Below are positions 41,201-49,116 of a DNA stretch of 64,000 bases, in pieces (positions within the stretch are counted from its first letter, which is position 1; every line of letters begins with the position of its first letter). Position numbers and translations under genes: made by a program. The notes under the pieces are model-generated. The model did not search any database. It saw only the letters and a program-made list of their open reading frames with translations, and had not been told where the DNA came from. The stretch is from Streptomyces sp. WM6386 (GTDB lineage: Bacteria > Actinomycetota > Actinomycetes > Streptomycetales > Streptomycetaceae), in NCBI RefSeq assembly GCF_000972385.1, contig NZ_JXTE01000029.1:62001-126000 (forward strand). The letters run 5' to 3'.

Positions 41201-43456
41201 CGTCTTGAGCAGCCGGTCGTACTCGGCCTGGGTGACCGGGAGCACCGTGCCGTGCCGGGGCTTGGACGGCAGGTCGTAGCCGGTGGACGGGGTCCAGTTG
41301 CCGGAGGCCAGGTCCGTCGTCTCGAAGGGGATGTAGCCGCGTCCGCCGAACTCGTCGAGGAACGCGTACCACTTCTCCTCGGTGTTCGACTTGAACACCA
41401 ACGGACCCTCGGCGGCGTTCATCGTGCCCTTGCCGATGCCCTCGGCGACGGCGGTCCAGGAGAGGTTACGGAGCGTGTCGCTCTTCTCCTCGAAGACGAA
41501 CTTGCTGTTGGGCGTGGAGGAGGTGTTGTTCCGCTCGTCCTTGGAGAGGCGGTAGTACTCGCCGTCGTGCTGGATGACCGTGGAGTCGATGACGGAGTAG
41601 CCGCGGTCGACCCAGACCTTGGGCTCGCTGAAGGTGTAGAAGTCACGGGTCGTCGCGTACATCATGCGGTTGTACGTGTCGCCGGTGTGGGCCTCGTTGT
41701 CGTACAGCTTGGAGGCCCAGAAGACGACGTACTCGCCGAGCTTCTCGTCGTAGTACGCCTCGGGGGCCCAGGTGTTGCCGGCCGCGTCGGGGGAGACCTT
41801 CACCAGGCGCTGGTTGGTCCAGTTCACCAGGTCGGTGGACTCCCAGACCATGATGGACTTGCTGCCGGTCCGCTGGGAGGCGTCCCAGTCGCCGTTGCCG
41901 TAGATCCTGAGGTCGGTGGCGATCTGGTAGAACTTGTCGCCCTCGGGCGAGCGGATGATGAACGGGTCGCGCAGGCCCTTCTCGCCGAGCGTGGAGGTCA
42001 GGACCGGCTTGCCGTCGTTCAACTCCCGCCACTTCAGCGGGTCGTTGCCCTTGCTGAGTGCGGAGTAGAGCTGCTCGCCGTCCGAGGTGCCCTCGCCGGT
42101 GAAGTAGCTGAACATATAGCCCTTGAGGGCTTCCTTCTCGGGCAGTTCGGGGACCTTCGCGGTGAAGGTGCGGGTCTTCGTCGCCTCGCCCTTGGTGACG
42201 GTCGCGGTCAGCTCGACGGTCGAGGCGCCGTCGCCGTGCGCGGGGCGGTGGACCACGCCCTCGGCGGAGACGACGTCCGGGTTCGCGGAGGACCAGAACA
42301 CCTCCGTGCCCAGGTCGCCGGCGGCCGGGAGCGTGAGGTTGCCGCGGACGTCGTCGAGGTTGTGCACGGTCAGTGCCTCGGCTGCCCGCTGGACGGCGGT
42401 CGTGTCGTCGAAGGCGGGCAGGACCGTGACCTCGAAGGTCTTGGTGGCGCTCACGGGGCCCTTCTTCAGGGTCGCCGTCAGCGTGGCGTGGCCGTCCGGT
42501 TCACCGGCCGCGGGGCGGGTCACCGCGCCGGAGTCGGAGACGACGTCGGTGTTGTCGCTCTCCCAGGTGATGGAGGAGCTGCCGGCCGTGCCGGTCTTGG
42601 GCAGTGTCAGGTCGGCGGTCACCGCGCTGGTGTCGCCCAGGGTGAGGGCCGCCTTGTCGTCGGCGACGCCCTGTTCGGCGATGGGGAGCGAGAGTTGCTC
42701 GACCTCGGAGCCGTCGAGTGCGCGGTCGTAGACCCGGAAGTCACGGATCTTGCCCTTGAAGAGCTTGTCGCTGGTGTAGACCGACTTGCCTATGTAGTTG
42801 GCGGTCGTGGTGCCCGAGCCGATGGAACCCGGGGTGGTGGTGACCGAGGTGTTGCGGCCGACCTCCGCGCCGTCCTCGTACAGCACGGCCGTGGTGCCGG
42901 TCTGGGTGTAGGTGAGCTGCTTCCACACCGAGCGGGTCAGGTTGTGCGAGTCGGTGGGCCGGGTGTTCTGCTCGGTCGACCAGTTGCCCGACGCGATGGC
43001 GGTGCGCAGCGAGTTGCCGGTGGCGAAGAGGTAGCCGTTGCCCGCGCCGCTGGTGGTGTTGCCGAAGCCGTAGATGAAGTACGGGCCGACCTGCGACTCG
43101 TCCATCAGCACGTCCATGGAGACGCTGATCGAGTCCATGCCCTTCATGACGTCGTTCGGCACCTTGATGTAGGTGTCCGAACCGTTGAAGGCGAGGCCCT
43201 GGCCGGTGCCTGTCCAGCCGGCGGTGCCGTTGACCGTGCCGTCCCGGCCGTTGCCGGAGGCGTCGGTGACGGTGGTGCCGGAGGAGGCGTCGAGCTTGTA
43301 CCAGAGAGCCAGTCCGTCGGTGACGTCCGCGCTGTCCGCCGCCTGCGCGGGGACGAGGGGTGCGGTGAGGCCCAGGAACAGCGATGCGACGGTCAGGCCG
43401 GCGAGTCGGCCCGCCCGGCGTCTCGCGCGGGTGCGCGGACGTGCGAAGTACGTCAT
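38246..43456 (-). CDS. Giant secreted GH43 protein with two catalytic modules and two LamG domains
   Basis: 1736 aa from the ATG at 43456 (MTYFARPRTRARRRAGRLAG), with a Sec signal ending AQA near residue 38. Order: LamG 1 (45-215), two bacterial Ig-like repeats (215-430), a first GH43 five-blade propeller (catalytic Asp in GLRDPFIIR near 497, Glu in NAAEGPLVF near 682), an Ig-like domain, LamG 2 (850-1030), a second GH43 (Asp in NADPNVVRFG near 1154, Asp in MIDPAVFTDDDG near 1267, Glu in YNEGSFVIK near 1313), PKD-like repeats and a C-terminal beta domain. GH43 enzymes cleave alpha-L-arabinofuranosyl or beta-xylosyl linkages, so plant hemicellulose, arabinan or pectin side chains are the probable substrate. 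LamG domains probably bind glycans. Confidence 0.92.
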   Translation of the reverse strand: MTYFARPRTRARRRAGRLAGLTVASLFLGLTAPLVPAQAADSADVTDGLALWYKLDASSGTTVTDASGNGRDGTVNGTAGWTGTGQGLAFNGSDTYIKVPNDVMKGMDSISVSMDVLMDESQVGPYFIYGFGNTTSGAGNGYLFATGNSLRTAIASGNWSTEQNTRPTDSHNLTRSVWKQLTYTQTGTTAVLYEDGAEVGRNTSVTTTPGSIGSGTTTANYIGKSVYTSDKLFKGKIRDFRVYDRALDGSEVEQLSLPIAEQGVADDKAALTLGDTSAVTADLTLPKTGTAGSSSITWESDNTDVVSDSGAVTRPAAGEPDGHATLTATLKKGPVSATKTFEVTVLPAFDDTTAVQRAAEALTVHNLDDVRGNLTLPAAGDLGTEVFWSSANPDVVSAEGVVHRPAHGDGASTVELTATVTKGEATKTRTFTAKVPELPEKEALKGYMFSYFTGEGTSDGEQLYSALSKGNDPLKWRELNDGKPVLTSTLGEKGLRDPFIIRSPEGDKFYQIATDLRIYGNGDWDASQRTGSKSIMVWESTDLVNWTNQRLVKVSPDAAGNTWAPEAYYDEKLGEYVVFWASKLYDNEAHTGDTYNRMMYATTRDFYTFSEPKVWVDRGYSVIDSTVIQHDGEYYRLSKDERNNTSSTPNSKFVFEEKSDTLRNLSWTAVAEGIGKGTMNAAEGPLVFKSNTEEKWYAFLDEFGGRGYIPFETTDLASGNWTPSTGYDLPSKPRHGTVLPVTQAEYDRLLKTYQPDQIITGVEDVKVKTRIGQAPVLPATVIAESAGGVKRPVAVTWEDVAASQYAQAGVFTVKGDLAGDSAIDVSAEVTVSAEGPDVPADLLLHYDFDESGGSIARDSSGHGNHGTYVRTPDFGTGVEGGSFKMSGGNSSSSSPYVKIPGGVLKDTNSVTVSTYVKWKGGDNFQWLFGLGPDSNKYLFATPSNGGGKLFSAITKATWSGEKQMIGGSRLTAGEWQHLTVTLDGATETAILYVDGAEAARVSGVTIKPSDLYDSAKDYSGYIGKSLYSPDPYFGGEVDDFRIYNRALTPAEILELSGNTTGIAAATHPALKTDAIITDKAGKIVLPLTPGSDVTALAPQFTLAHGATISPASGTLHDFTEPVTYEVTGSDGKKRTWTVSAAVMKSPVLPGLNADPNVVRFGDTFYIYPTTDGFEGWSGTQFKAYSSKDLVHWTDHGVILDLGPDVSWADSRAWAPAMEERNGKYYFYFCADANIGVAVSDSPTGPFTDALGKPLLKAGDYTGQMIDPAVFTDDDGTSYLYWGNGRAYVVPLNDDMVSFDASKVTNITPSNYNEGSFVIKRKGTYYFMWSENDTRDENYQVAYATGSSPTGPWTKQGVILEKDLSLGIKGPGHHSVVHVPNTDDWYIVYHRFAIPGGDGMHRETTIDKMEFDADGLIKKVVPTLESIDPVTIARAGADASGKEGDKIRLNGTVSGAGTAKWTAEEGAPCAFADAGAASTTLTCTDDGTFQVTLTGGRSSDTATVEVANAAPALTSATGPKSPVSVGKQAVVTAGFTDPGTRDTHTCTVDWKDGTEPTAGTVTASGCRAEHTYRKAGIRKPVITVTDDEGASDSRTLPELIVYDRAAGPAFGTGLFTSPAGAFPAKPALTGKAAFFFTAFYTNLTSVPLGQMSLDFGPAKLKFRSTGSDWLVVTGSQAVYQGSGTVNGADGYAFRVTATDTPDSFHVRIWKKSGGDVVYDNVTSSKITGLVTVGDRRE

Positions 43457-43665
43457 GTGGGGTTTCCCTGCTGAGGCATGGCTGACGGGGGAGGGAAAAG
43501 GCGTGGCGGAGCGAGCCGTCGACGGGGGTGGCCTCGGCGGTGGACACCCTGGCGTTTCGGCTGTGTGACGTCGTGTTGCGAGAGTGTCAAACGGGGTGTG
43601 GTGCAGCGTCAAGAGGTTTCGAACAATGTCCGACAGGTCGAACACCGCTGTTGTGGGCCCATCGG

Positions 43666-43708
43666 CCGGAGTGCGGCGCCCTGTTGGGCAGGCGGCGTCG
43701 CACTCCGG
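43666..43708 (-). terminator. Hairpin downstream of the CvnA-like kinase gene
   Basis: CCGGAGTGCG (43666-43675) pairs fully with CGCACTCCGG (43699-43708) across 23 nt that can pair further. It starts 14 nt past the kinase stop on the minus strand. No other gene end is near, so it serves the kinase. The rest of the 266-bp gap to the GH43 start shows no gene. Confidence 0.65.
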
Positions 43709-43722
43709 GGCCTGACGGCTCC

Positions 43723-46050
43723 CTACCGAGGAGCGTCCTCGTGCTCGTCGTGTCCCACCTGGCGGCGACGCTCCTCACGGTAGAGGTAGCGGCTCATCGC
43801 ATCCGTCCCCGACTGGTCCCGAACCGCGTGGGCCCCCTGACCGCCCTGGGAAACCGCCTCCACGATGCTCCCGTCGGGACCCGCGAAGTGCGGTGCGTCC
43901 TCCAGGGGATAGGGGAAGCCGGCGGTCGAGTCGACGGGAACCTCATGCGGCGCCGCGTAGGTGATCGTGTGCGGCAGCATGATCAGCGACGTCGTTCCCG
44001 ACTGCTGTCGCGACGGCCGCAACTGGACGCGGATGCCGTGCCGGTCGGCGAGCCGGCCGACCACGAACAGCCCCATCTGCCGGGAGATGTTGGCGTCGAC
44101 GGTCGGCGGATGGGCGAGCTTGTGGTTGATGGCGGCGAAGTCCTCGGCCGTCAGACCGATGCCGCTGTCATGGATCTCCACCATGACCCGCCCGTCGGGA
44201 AGCCGGCCCGCGGTGACGTACACCTTCATCTGCGGTGAGGAGAACGCGGTGGCGTTCTCCAGGAGTTCGGCCAGCAGATGTACGAGGTCGCTCACGGCAC
44301 GGCCGTGGATCTCGGCCTCCGGGACGCCCGAGAGCTCGATCCGCTCGTACTGCTCCACCTCCGAGGCGGCGGCCCGCAGCACGTCGATCAGCGCGAGCTG
44401 TGGCATCCCGTGGTGGTTGGACTCCTCGCCGGAGAGGACCAGGAGGTTCTCGCCGTTGCGGCGCATACGGGTGGCCAGATGGTCCAGGCGGAAGAGGTTG
44501 TCCAGCTGGTCCGGGTCGGCCTCGTTGTTCTCCAGGTCGGTGATCAGGGCCAGTTGACCCTCGACGAGCGACTGGCTGCGGCGCGACAGGTTGGTGAAGA
44601 TCGCGTTGATGTTGCCCCGCAGCGCCGCCTGCTCGGCGGCCAGCCGCACCGCCTCACGGTGCACCTGGTCGAAGGCCCGGGCGACCTCGCCGATCTCGTC
44701 GGTCGAGGTGATCGGGATCGGCGCCACCCGGGTGTCGACCCGGCCGGGAGTGGAGCGGTTGAGCTGGGAGAGCAGGGCCGGCAGCCGCTGCTCGGCGATC
44801 TGGAACGCCGAACCGCGCAGGACACTCATCCGGCGGCTCATCGAACGGGCCACCCCGGCGGCGATCAGGAACGCGGCGAGCACGGCGCCGAGGACCACGG
44901 CCGACAGGACGATGGCGTCCCGGCGCGCACTGTCGGCGATGTCCTTCGCGTTGGCGAGCGCGGTGTCGCTGAGATAGACCTCGACCTGGCGGTACGCGTC
45001 GAAGGAGAGCGTGGACGCGGCGAAGAAGGAGTCGGTGGTGATGCCCTGCTTCGCGAGATCCCCGGCCGACTTCCCCGACGCGATCTCACTGATCATCGTC
45101 GTCATGGCCGGCGGGACGACGTAGTCCTCTCCGGCCGCCTTGGCACGCGCCGCGGACTGGGTGACCTGCTGCTCGCCCTTGGTCTTCGCGGCTGCCAGCG
45201 CCTTCTTCAGCCGTGCCGTGTCCTGGCTCGTGGCGGCGCCGTCGAACTCCACCAGCGCGACCTGCTGGAGATAGGCGTAGGAGCGGAACGAGGCGAGCTG
45301 GGAGGCGAGTTCACCCTCCTGGAGCTTGCTGCGGTCCTCGGCCAGGATGTGCGTGCCGATGGCCCGGCTCAGGGACTCCGCCGCCTGCGTGAGCGAGATG
45401 GCGTACAGGGCGCGGCCGAAGCTGGCCTGGTTGCTGCTGCCGAAGCCGAGCTCGTTGGAGAGTTCCATCAGCGGGTGCTGGATCAGGTGGTACTTCTCCT
45501 CGGTCTGCACCCCGGGCAGCGCGGACGTGAACGCGGCTTCACGTATTCCGGCGAGTTGCTTGCCGCCGCTCTGGACGACCTCGACCCTTCTCAGCAGACG
45601 CTCGGTCCGGGGCATCCGCTCCACCGACTTGTCGAAGGCGGCCCTGTCCTGATCGGTGATCTTGCGCGCCTTGGCGACCGCACTCGAGTCGGTGTCGCCC
45701 CGCAGCAACGGGACGACCGACAGATCACGCTCGTTGATCGCGTCGCTGGCGTACTTGTTCGCCGCCTGCACCAACTCCGCGACCCGGACCGCGTCGTCGG
45801 CGCGCTGCCAGGTGTCCACGGCGCGCGTCACCCTGAATCCGCCGAGCACGAGCGTGACCACGACCGGGATCAGAAGGATGGCCCGCAGTCGCCGCGCCAC
45901 CCGCCAGTTGTGGGTGAAGGACATGCCCCTTCTACGCCCGGTCGCTTTCGGCTGCGCAGGCTGCGCAGGCCGTTGTGGCGGTGGAGTCGGCTGAGTCGTG
46001 GGGACTCCCGCAACTGCCTTGCCGGGCGCTGCTCGCCTTGCTTTCCTCAC
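43723..46050 (-). CDS. Orphan CvnA-like sensor histidine kinase (nitrate/nitrite-sensing domain)
   Basis: 775 aa from the GTG at 46050, with GGAG upstream; an internal ATG at 45923 (MSFTHNWRVARRLRAILLIP) is possible. Layout: Pro/Ala-rich N-terminus, TM1 (ILLIPVVVTLVLGGFRV), a long helical NIT-type extracellular domain, TM2 (AIVLSAVVLGAVLAAFLIAA), HAMP, a degenerate dimerisation helix (NLSRRSQSLVEGQLALITDL) and a HATPase with N-box ELLENATAFSSP and HDSGIGLTAED. Conservon kinases of this build are normally followed by roadblock, DUF742 and GTPase genes (cvnBCD); none is present here. It stands alone, so its partners must be elsewhere or lost. Signal unknown. Confidence 0.9.
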   Translation of the reverse strand: MRKARRAAPGKAVAGVPTTQPTPPPQRPAQPAQPKATGRRRGMSFTHNWRVARRLRAILLIPVVVTLVLGGFRVTRAVDTWQRADDAVRVAELVQAANKYASDAINERDLSVVPLLRGDTDSSAVAKARKITDQDRAAFDKSVERMPRTERLLRRVEVVQSGGKQLAGIREAAFTSALPGVQTEEKYHLIQHPLMELSNELGFGSSNQASFGRALYAISLTQAAESLSRAIGTHILAEDRSKLQEGELASQLASFRSYAYLQQVALVEFDGAATSQDTARLKKALAAAKTKGEQQVTQSAARAKAAGEDYVVPPAMTTMISEIASGKSAGDLAKQGITTDSFFAASTLSFDAYRQVEVYLSDTALANAKDIADSARRDAIVLSAVVLGAVLAAFLIAAGVARSMSRRMSVLRGSAFQIAEQRLPALLSQLNRSTPGRVDTRVAPIPITSTDEIGEVARAFDQVHREAVRLAAEQAALRGNINAIFTNLSRRSQSLVEGQLALITDLENNEADPDQLDNLFRLDHLATRMRRNGENLLVLSGEESNHHGMPQLALIDVLRAAASEVEQYERIELSGVPEAEIHGRAVSDLVHLLAELLENATAFSSPQMKVYVTAGRLPDGRVMVEIHDSGIGLTAEDFAAINHKLAHPPTVDANISRQMGLFVVGRLADRHGIRVQLRPSRQQSGTTSLIMLPHTITYAAPHEVPVDSTAGFPYPLEDAPHFAGPDGSIVEAVSQGGQGAHAVRDQSGTDAMSRYLYREERRRQVGHDEHEDAPR

Positions 46051-46190
46051 TCGACTCCGACCTCTCGACGACGGGTGGCCCGCGACCGCGCCCGGCTGAA
46101 CGTGTCGGGCCGTTCCTGCATGTATGTGTGCGGGACCCGATCACGGCTCCTTTGAACCGTTACGGATATGAAGCGCTCCGTGTTCAGACC

Positions 46191-46812
46191 ATGACAGCGT
46201 CGGTCCCCGGTGATCGGTCGAGAGCGCACGTCACCCGGCTCATGCAGGGGAACCGGCGCTGGGTGAAGGGCACGCTGCCCACCCCGACCAGGGCCCCCGC
46301 CGCCGCGAGGCCCTCGCCGAGGAGCAGAAGCCGTACGCCGTCGTCCTGTCCTGCATCGACTCCCGGGTGCCGCCGGAACTCGTCTTCGACACCGGCATAG
46401 GTGACCTGTTCGTCATACGCACCGGCGATCGCGTGGTCGCACCGGTCGTCACCGGCTCCGTCGAGTACGGACCCCTCACGGCGGGACCCCGCTGATCGTC
46501 GTCCTGGGACACCAGCGCTGCGGAGCCATCAAGGCGGCGTACAAGGCGATGCACGACCGTGCGACGCTGCCCGGCAACCTCCAGGCGATCTCCCGGTCCC
46601 TGCGCACCGCGTACGAGGCGACCGTCGCGCAGAAGGCCGCCGACCCGGTCGACGCCATGATCCGCGTCCACGCCACGCAGACCGCCGCCGCGCCGCCCTC
46701 CAACACCTCACTGTCGCCGCTCGCCAGGCAGGGCGATCTGGCCGTGATCAGCGCCTCCTACTCGCTGGACACCGGCAGGGTCGACGTCCTGAACGGCGCG
46801 CCCACCGTCTGA
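46191..46812 (+). pseudogene. Beta-carbonic anhydrase, broken by two frameshifts
   Basis: The frame from the ATG at 46191 reads MTASVPGDRSRAHVTRLMQG and NRRWVKGTLP. A first indel near 46280 moves the conserved middle (AVVLSCIDSRVPPELVFDTG, then GDLFVIRTGDRVVAPVVTGS) into a second frame, which stops at 46495. A second indel near 46487 moves the rest (TPLIVVLGHQRCGAIKAAYK) into a third frame, ending VISASYSLDTGRVDVLNG at 46812. Zinc ligands Cys-Asp (CIDSR) and His-x-x-Cys (HQRC) are intact in DNA, so decay is recent. Carbonic anhydrase interconverts carbon dioxide and bicarbonate. A functional copy is expected elsewhere. Two sequencing errors in one gene are less likely. Confidence 0.88.
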
Positions 46813-46912
46813 CCGGACAGACCGCGGCGCGAAAACCGCGACGGCCCGCCGCCCTCGGCCCACCCGCGAGGGCGGCGAGGAATCGGCCGCGTGCGCCGAA
46901 TATGTTGAGGGC

Positions 46913-48274
46913 ATGACGAACCTGCACCATCCGTGCCTGTCCGGGCTGGCCCGGAACCCGGCTGCCCCCGAGGACGTCCTCGTGCGGATCGCGGCACACA
47001 GGGCCGGCCGGCACGGGATGGCCCGGCGCCGGGAGCGGCTGCCGGATGCCGTGGTCGAGGCGCTGTTGGTGCACGACGACGGTGACGTCATGGCCGGCCT
47101 CCGCGCGGAACGGATCTCCCCGGCCATGCGCCGCAGGATCGCCACGCATCCCGATCCGGCGATCCGCGACGCCCGGGCGGACTTCATCCACCATCTGGTG
47201 GAGCGTGGTTCGACGGCCGTCCTCGGCGACCTGGAGGAGGTCTACGGTCAGCCCCGCACATCGCTGGTCGCGGCGCCCGATCCCAAGCTGCGCGCCGCGG
47301 TCGCCGGATCCTGGTACGACCGGCCGGCCGAGGTGCAGACGGCACTGCTCACCGACCCGGACCCGGCGGTGCGTGCGGCGGCCACCCAGCACAGGCAACC
47401 GGGCGTCCCGGCCGAGTGGCGGGACCGCTGTCTCGCCGACCCCGCCGTGCGAGCCAACGTGGCGTGGTATGTCCCGCTTACCTGGCACCAGTTCACCGAG
47501 CTCATGCGAACCGGCGACGAGGACATCCAGCGGGCCGTGGCCGGGAACCCCCACCTCTCCGCCGACATGGTGGCCCGACTCCTGGACCTCGACGACCCGT
47601 TGGTACGCGTCGCCGTGGCACAGAGCCGCCATGTCGACGCCGCCACGCGCGACCGGCTGTACGCGCTCGTGGAAGCCCAGCGCGCGGACGGCGACATCGA
47701 CGCAGAGGTGGCGATGACCTGGAACTTCACCGAACCGGACTGGATGCGCGAAGCGCCCCTGGACGAGCGTCTGAGCTATCTGGACTGCCGGCACGCGATA
47801 TTCCGGCGCGTACTCGCCGGCAGCCGCGACCTGCCCGAGGAGTCATGGCATCGGCTGGACAACGACCCGGACGTGGCGGTCCGCCGCACCGCCGCCCGCC
47901 GACCGAACGCACCACCGGACGTCCTGGAACGGCTGGTACGCGCCCACGGCGAGGTCTTCCACCACCGCCCCCTGCTCGTCGAGCACCCCAACTTCCCCCG
48001 CCACACACTGCGCACGTTCGTCGACGAACCGACCCCGAACGTGCGCTACATCGCCCTCCAGGACCCCGAACTCCCCGTGCCGGCGCTCCAGGAACTCGGC
48101 GCGGCCCAGGAACCCTTCCTGCGCCGCGGGGTCGCCCGCCACCCCAACATCACGGACGCACTGCTGGACCGACTGCTGTCGGACCCCGACCCGAACGTGG
48201 CCGACGACGCCGCCGCCAACCCGGCACTGCGGCCCGCCCGTATGAACCGCATCCTCACGGAGGCAGACCTGTGA
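46913..48274 (+). CDS. Leucine-rich-repeat-variant (LRV/HEAT-like) repeat protein
   Basis: 453 aa from the ATG at 46913. The chain consists of about 18 helical repeats of 24-26 residues resembling LRV/HEAT repeats, for example GLARNPAAPEDVLVRIAAH, DPKLRAAVAGSWYDRPAEVQ, and HPNITDALLDRLLSDPDPNV. Repeats with NPHLSADMVARLLD and DDPLVRVAVAQSR are typical. No enzyme motif, signal or membrane helix is seen; it is a cytosolic scaffold. The stop overlaps the next gene by 4 bp (GTGA), so both are co-translated and may act together. Function unknown. Confidence 0.88.
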   Translation: MTNLHHPCLSGLARNPAAPEDVLVRIAAHRAGRHGMARRRERLPDAVVEALLVHDDGDVMAGLRAERISPAMRRRIATHPDPAIRDARADFIHHLVERGSTAVLGDLEEVYGQPRTSLVAAPDPKLRAAVAGSWYDRPAEVQTALLTDPDPAVRAAATQHRQPGVPAEWRDRCLADPAVRANVAWYVPLTWHQFTELMRTGDEDIQRAVAGNPHLSADMVARLLDLDDPLVRVAVAQSRHVDAATRDRLYALVEAQRADGDIDAEVAMTWNFTEPDWMREAPLDERLSYLDCRHAIFRRVLAGSRDLPEESWHRLDNDPDVAVRRTAARRPNAPPDVLERLVRAHGEVFHHRPLLVEHPNFPRHTLRTFVDEPTPNVRYIALQDPELPVPALQELGAAQEPFLRRGVARHPNITDALLDRLLSDPDPNVADDAAANPALRPARMNRILTEADL

Positions 48275-49026
48275 TCCCGGACGCCACGAGCCACTCCGCA
48301 ACCGAGCCGGCGGTGCAGTGCTCCATGTTCCAAGCCACGACCGGGCCGCTGGTCTCCATGGCCCTGCTCTCCCTGGACCTCGACGAGGTGGCGCGGCGAC
48401 TGAGCCTGACCATCGAGGAGTCATGGGACGGACACGGCGCCGTGCGCGCCGCGTTCTTCATCCTCGACGGAACGGACTTCGTGGTCACCCATCACGAGGG
48501 TGATCCGCCAGGAACCTACGTCTGGGTGAGGAAGTCCGGCCCTGTCGACCCGGCCGCACGCACCGGCATTCTCCTGACGGCACTGGACGTCGGCACGGAG
48601 GTGGTGTCGTTCTCCACGTGGGGCATCGGCACCGACCTCTCCCGCATTCCGGCCGCCTGGCGCCGGTTCAGACACCGACCGGCCGACTCGCACCAGAGGT
48701 TCTGGGAGAACTTCAGGGATCGGACGGGGATGTACGTCGGCCGCAGCACCTACGAGGGGGTGACGGCGTACCTCGACGGCTACGACCAGGGCTGCGGCGG
48801 AGTGGTGCTGGACGGTCTGCGGGAGTGGCTCGCGGCCACGTACGGGGTGGGCGAGAACCTCGTCTGGATGGCGCAGGTCCTCCTGATCGTCTTTCCCGAG
48901 GGCCGGCCGGACTCGCCGTGGTCGCAGGACCAGCACACCCGTGCCGTCGAAGGCCTCCTCGCCCTGCTGGAGGAGTTCTTCCAGCACCTCCAGGACCCCG
49001 CCGCCGCCCCACCACGGACCAGCTGA
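48271..49026 (+). CDS. Hypothetical protein co-translated with the LRV protein
   Basis: 251 aa from the GTG at 48271; GGAGG lies just upstream and GTGA overlaps the LRV stop. The sequence is soluble and acidic, with alpha/beta-like stretches (ALLSLDLDEVARRLSLTIEE, then VRAAFFILDGTDFVVTHHEG, and FWENFRDRTGMYVGRSTYEG). The second half has ENLVWMAQVLLIVFPEG and a helical tail. I do not recognise a family or motif. The tight coupling with the helical-repeat protein suggests a shared job. Confidence 0.7.
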   Translation: MIPDATSHSATEPAVQCSMFQATTGPLVSMALLSLDLDEVARRLSLTIEESWDGHGAVRAAFFILDGTDFVVTHHEGDPPGTYVWVRKSGPVDPAARTGILLTALDVGTEVVSFSTWGIGTDLSRIPAAWRRFRHRPADSHQRFWENFRDRTGMYVGRSTYEGVTAYLDGYDQGCGGVVLDGLREWLAATYGVGENLVWMAQVLLIVFPEGRPDSPWSQDQHTRAVEGLLALLEEFFQHLQDPAAAPPRTS

Positions 49027-49116
49027 CACACGGACCTCACCAACACGGCCGGCCGGGAGTACCCGTACCGTTTGCGGCCTGCGCGCGGCGCGATCACCAT
49101 GAGGAGCAGGTGGCCC

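Noticed and set aside
38186..43474. Very long plus-strand open frame opposite the GH43 gene
   Set aside because: It lies exactly antisense to a clear multidomain enzyme, lacks family motifs and has Gly/Val/Arg/Asp-rich composition typical of antisense frames in high-GC DNA.
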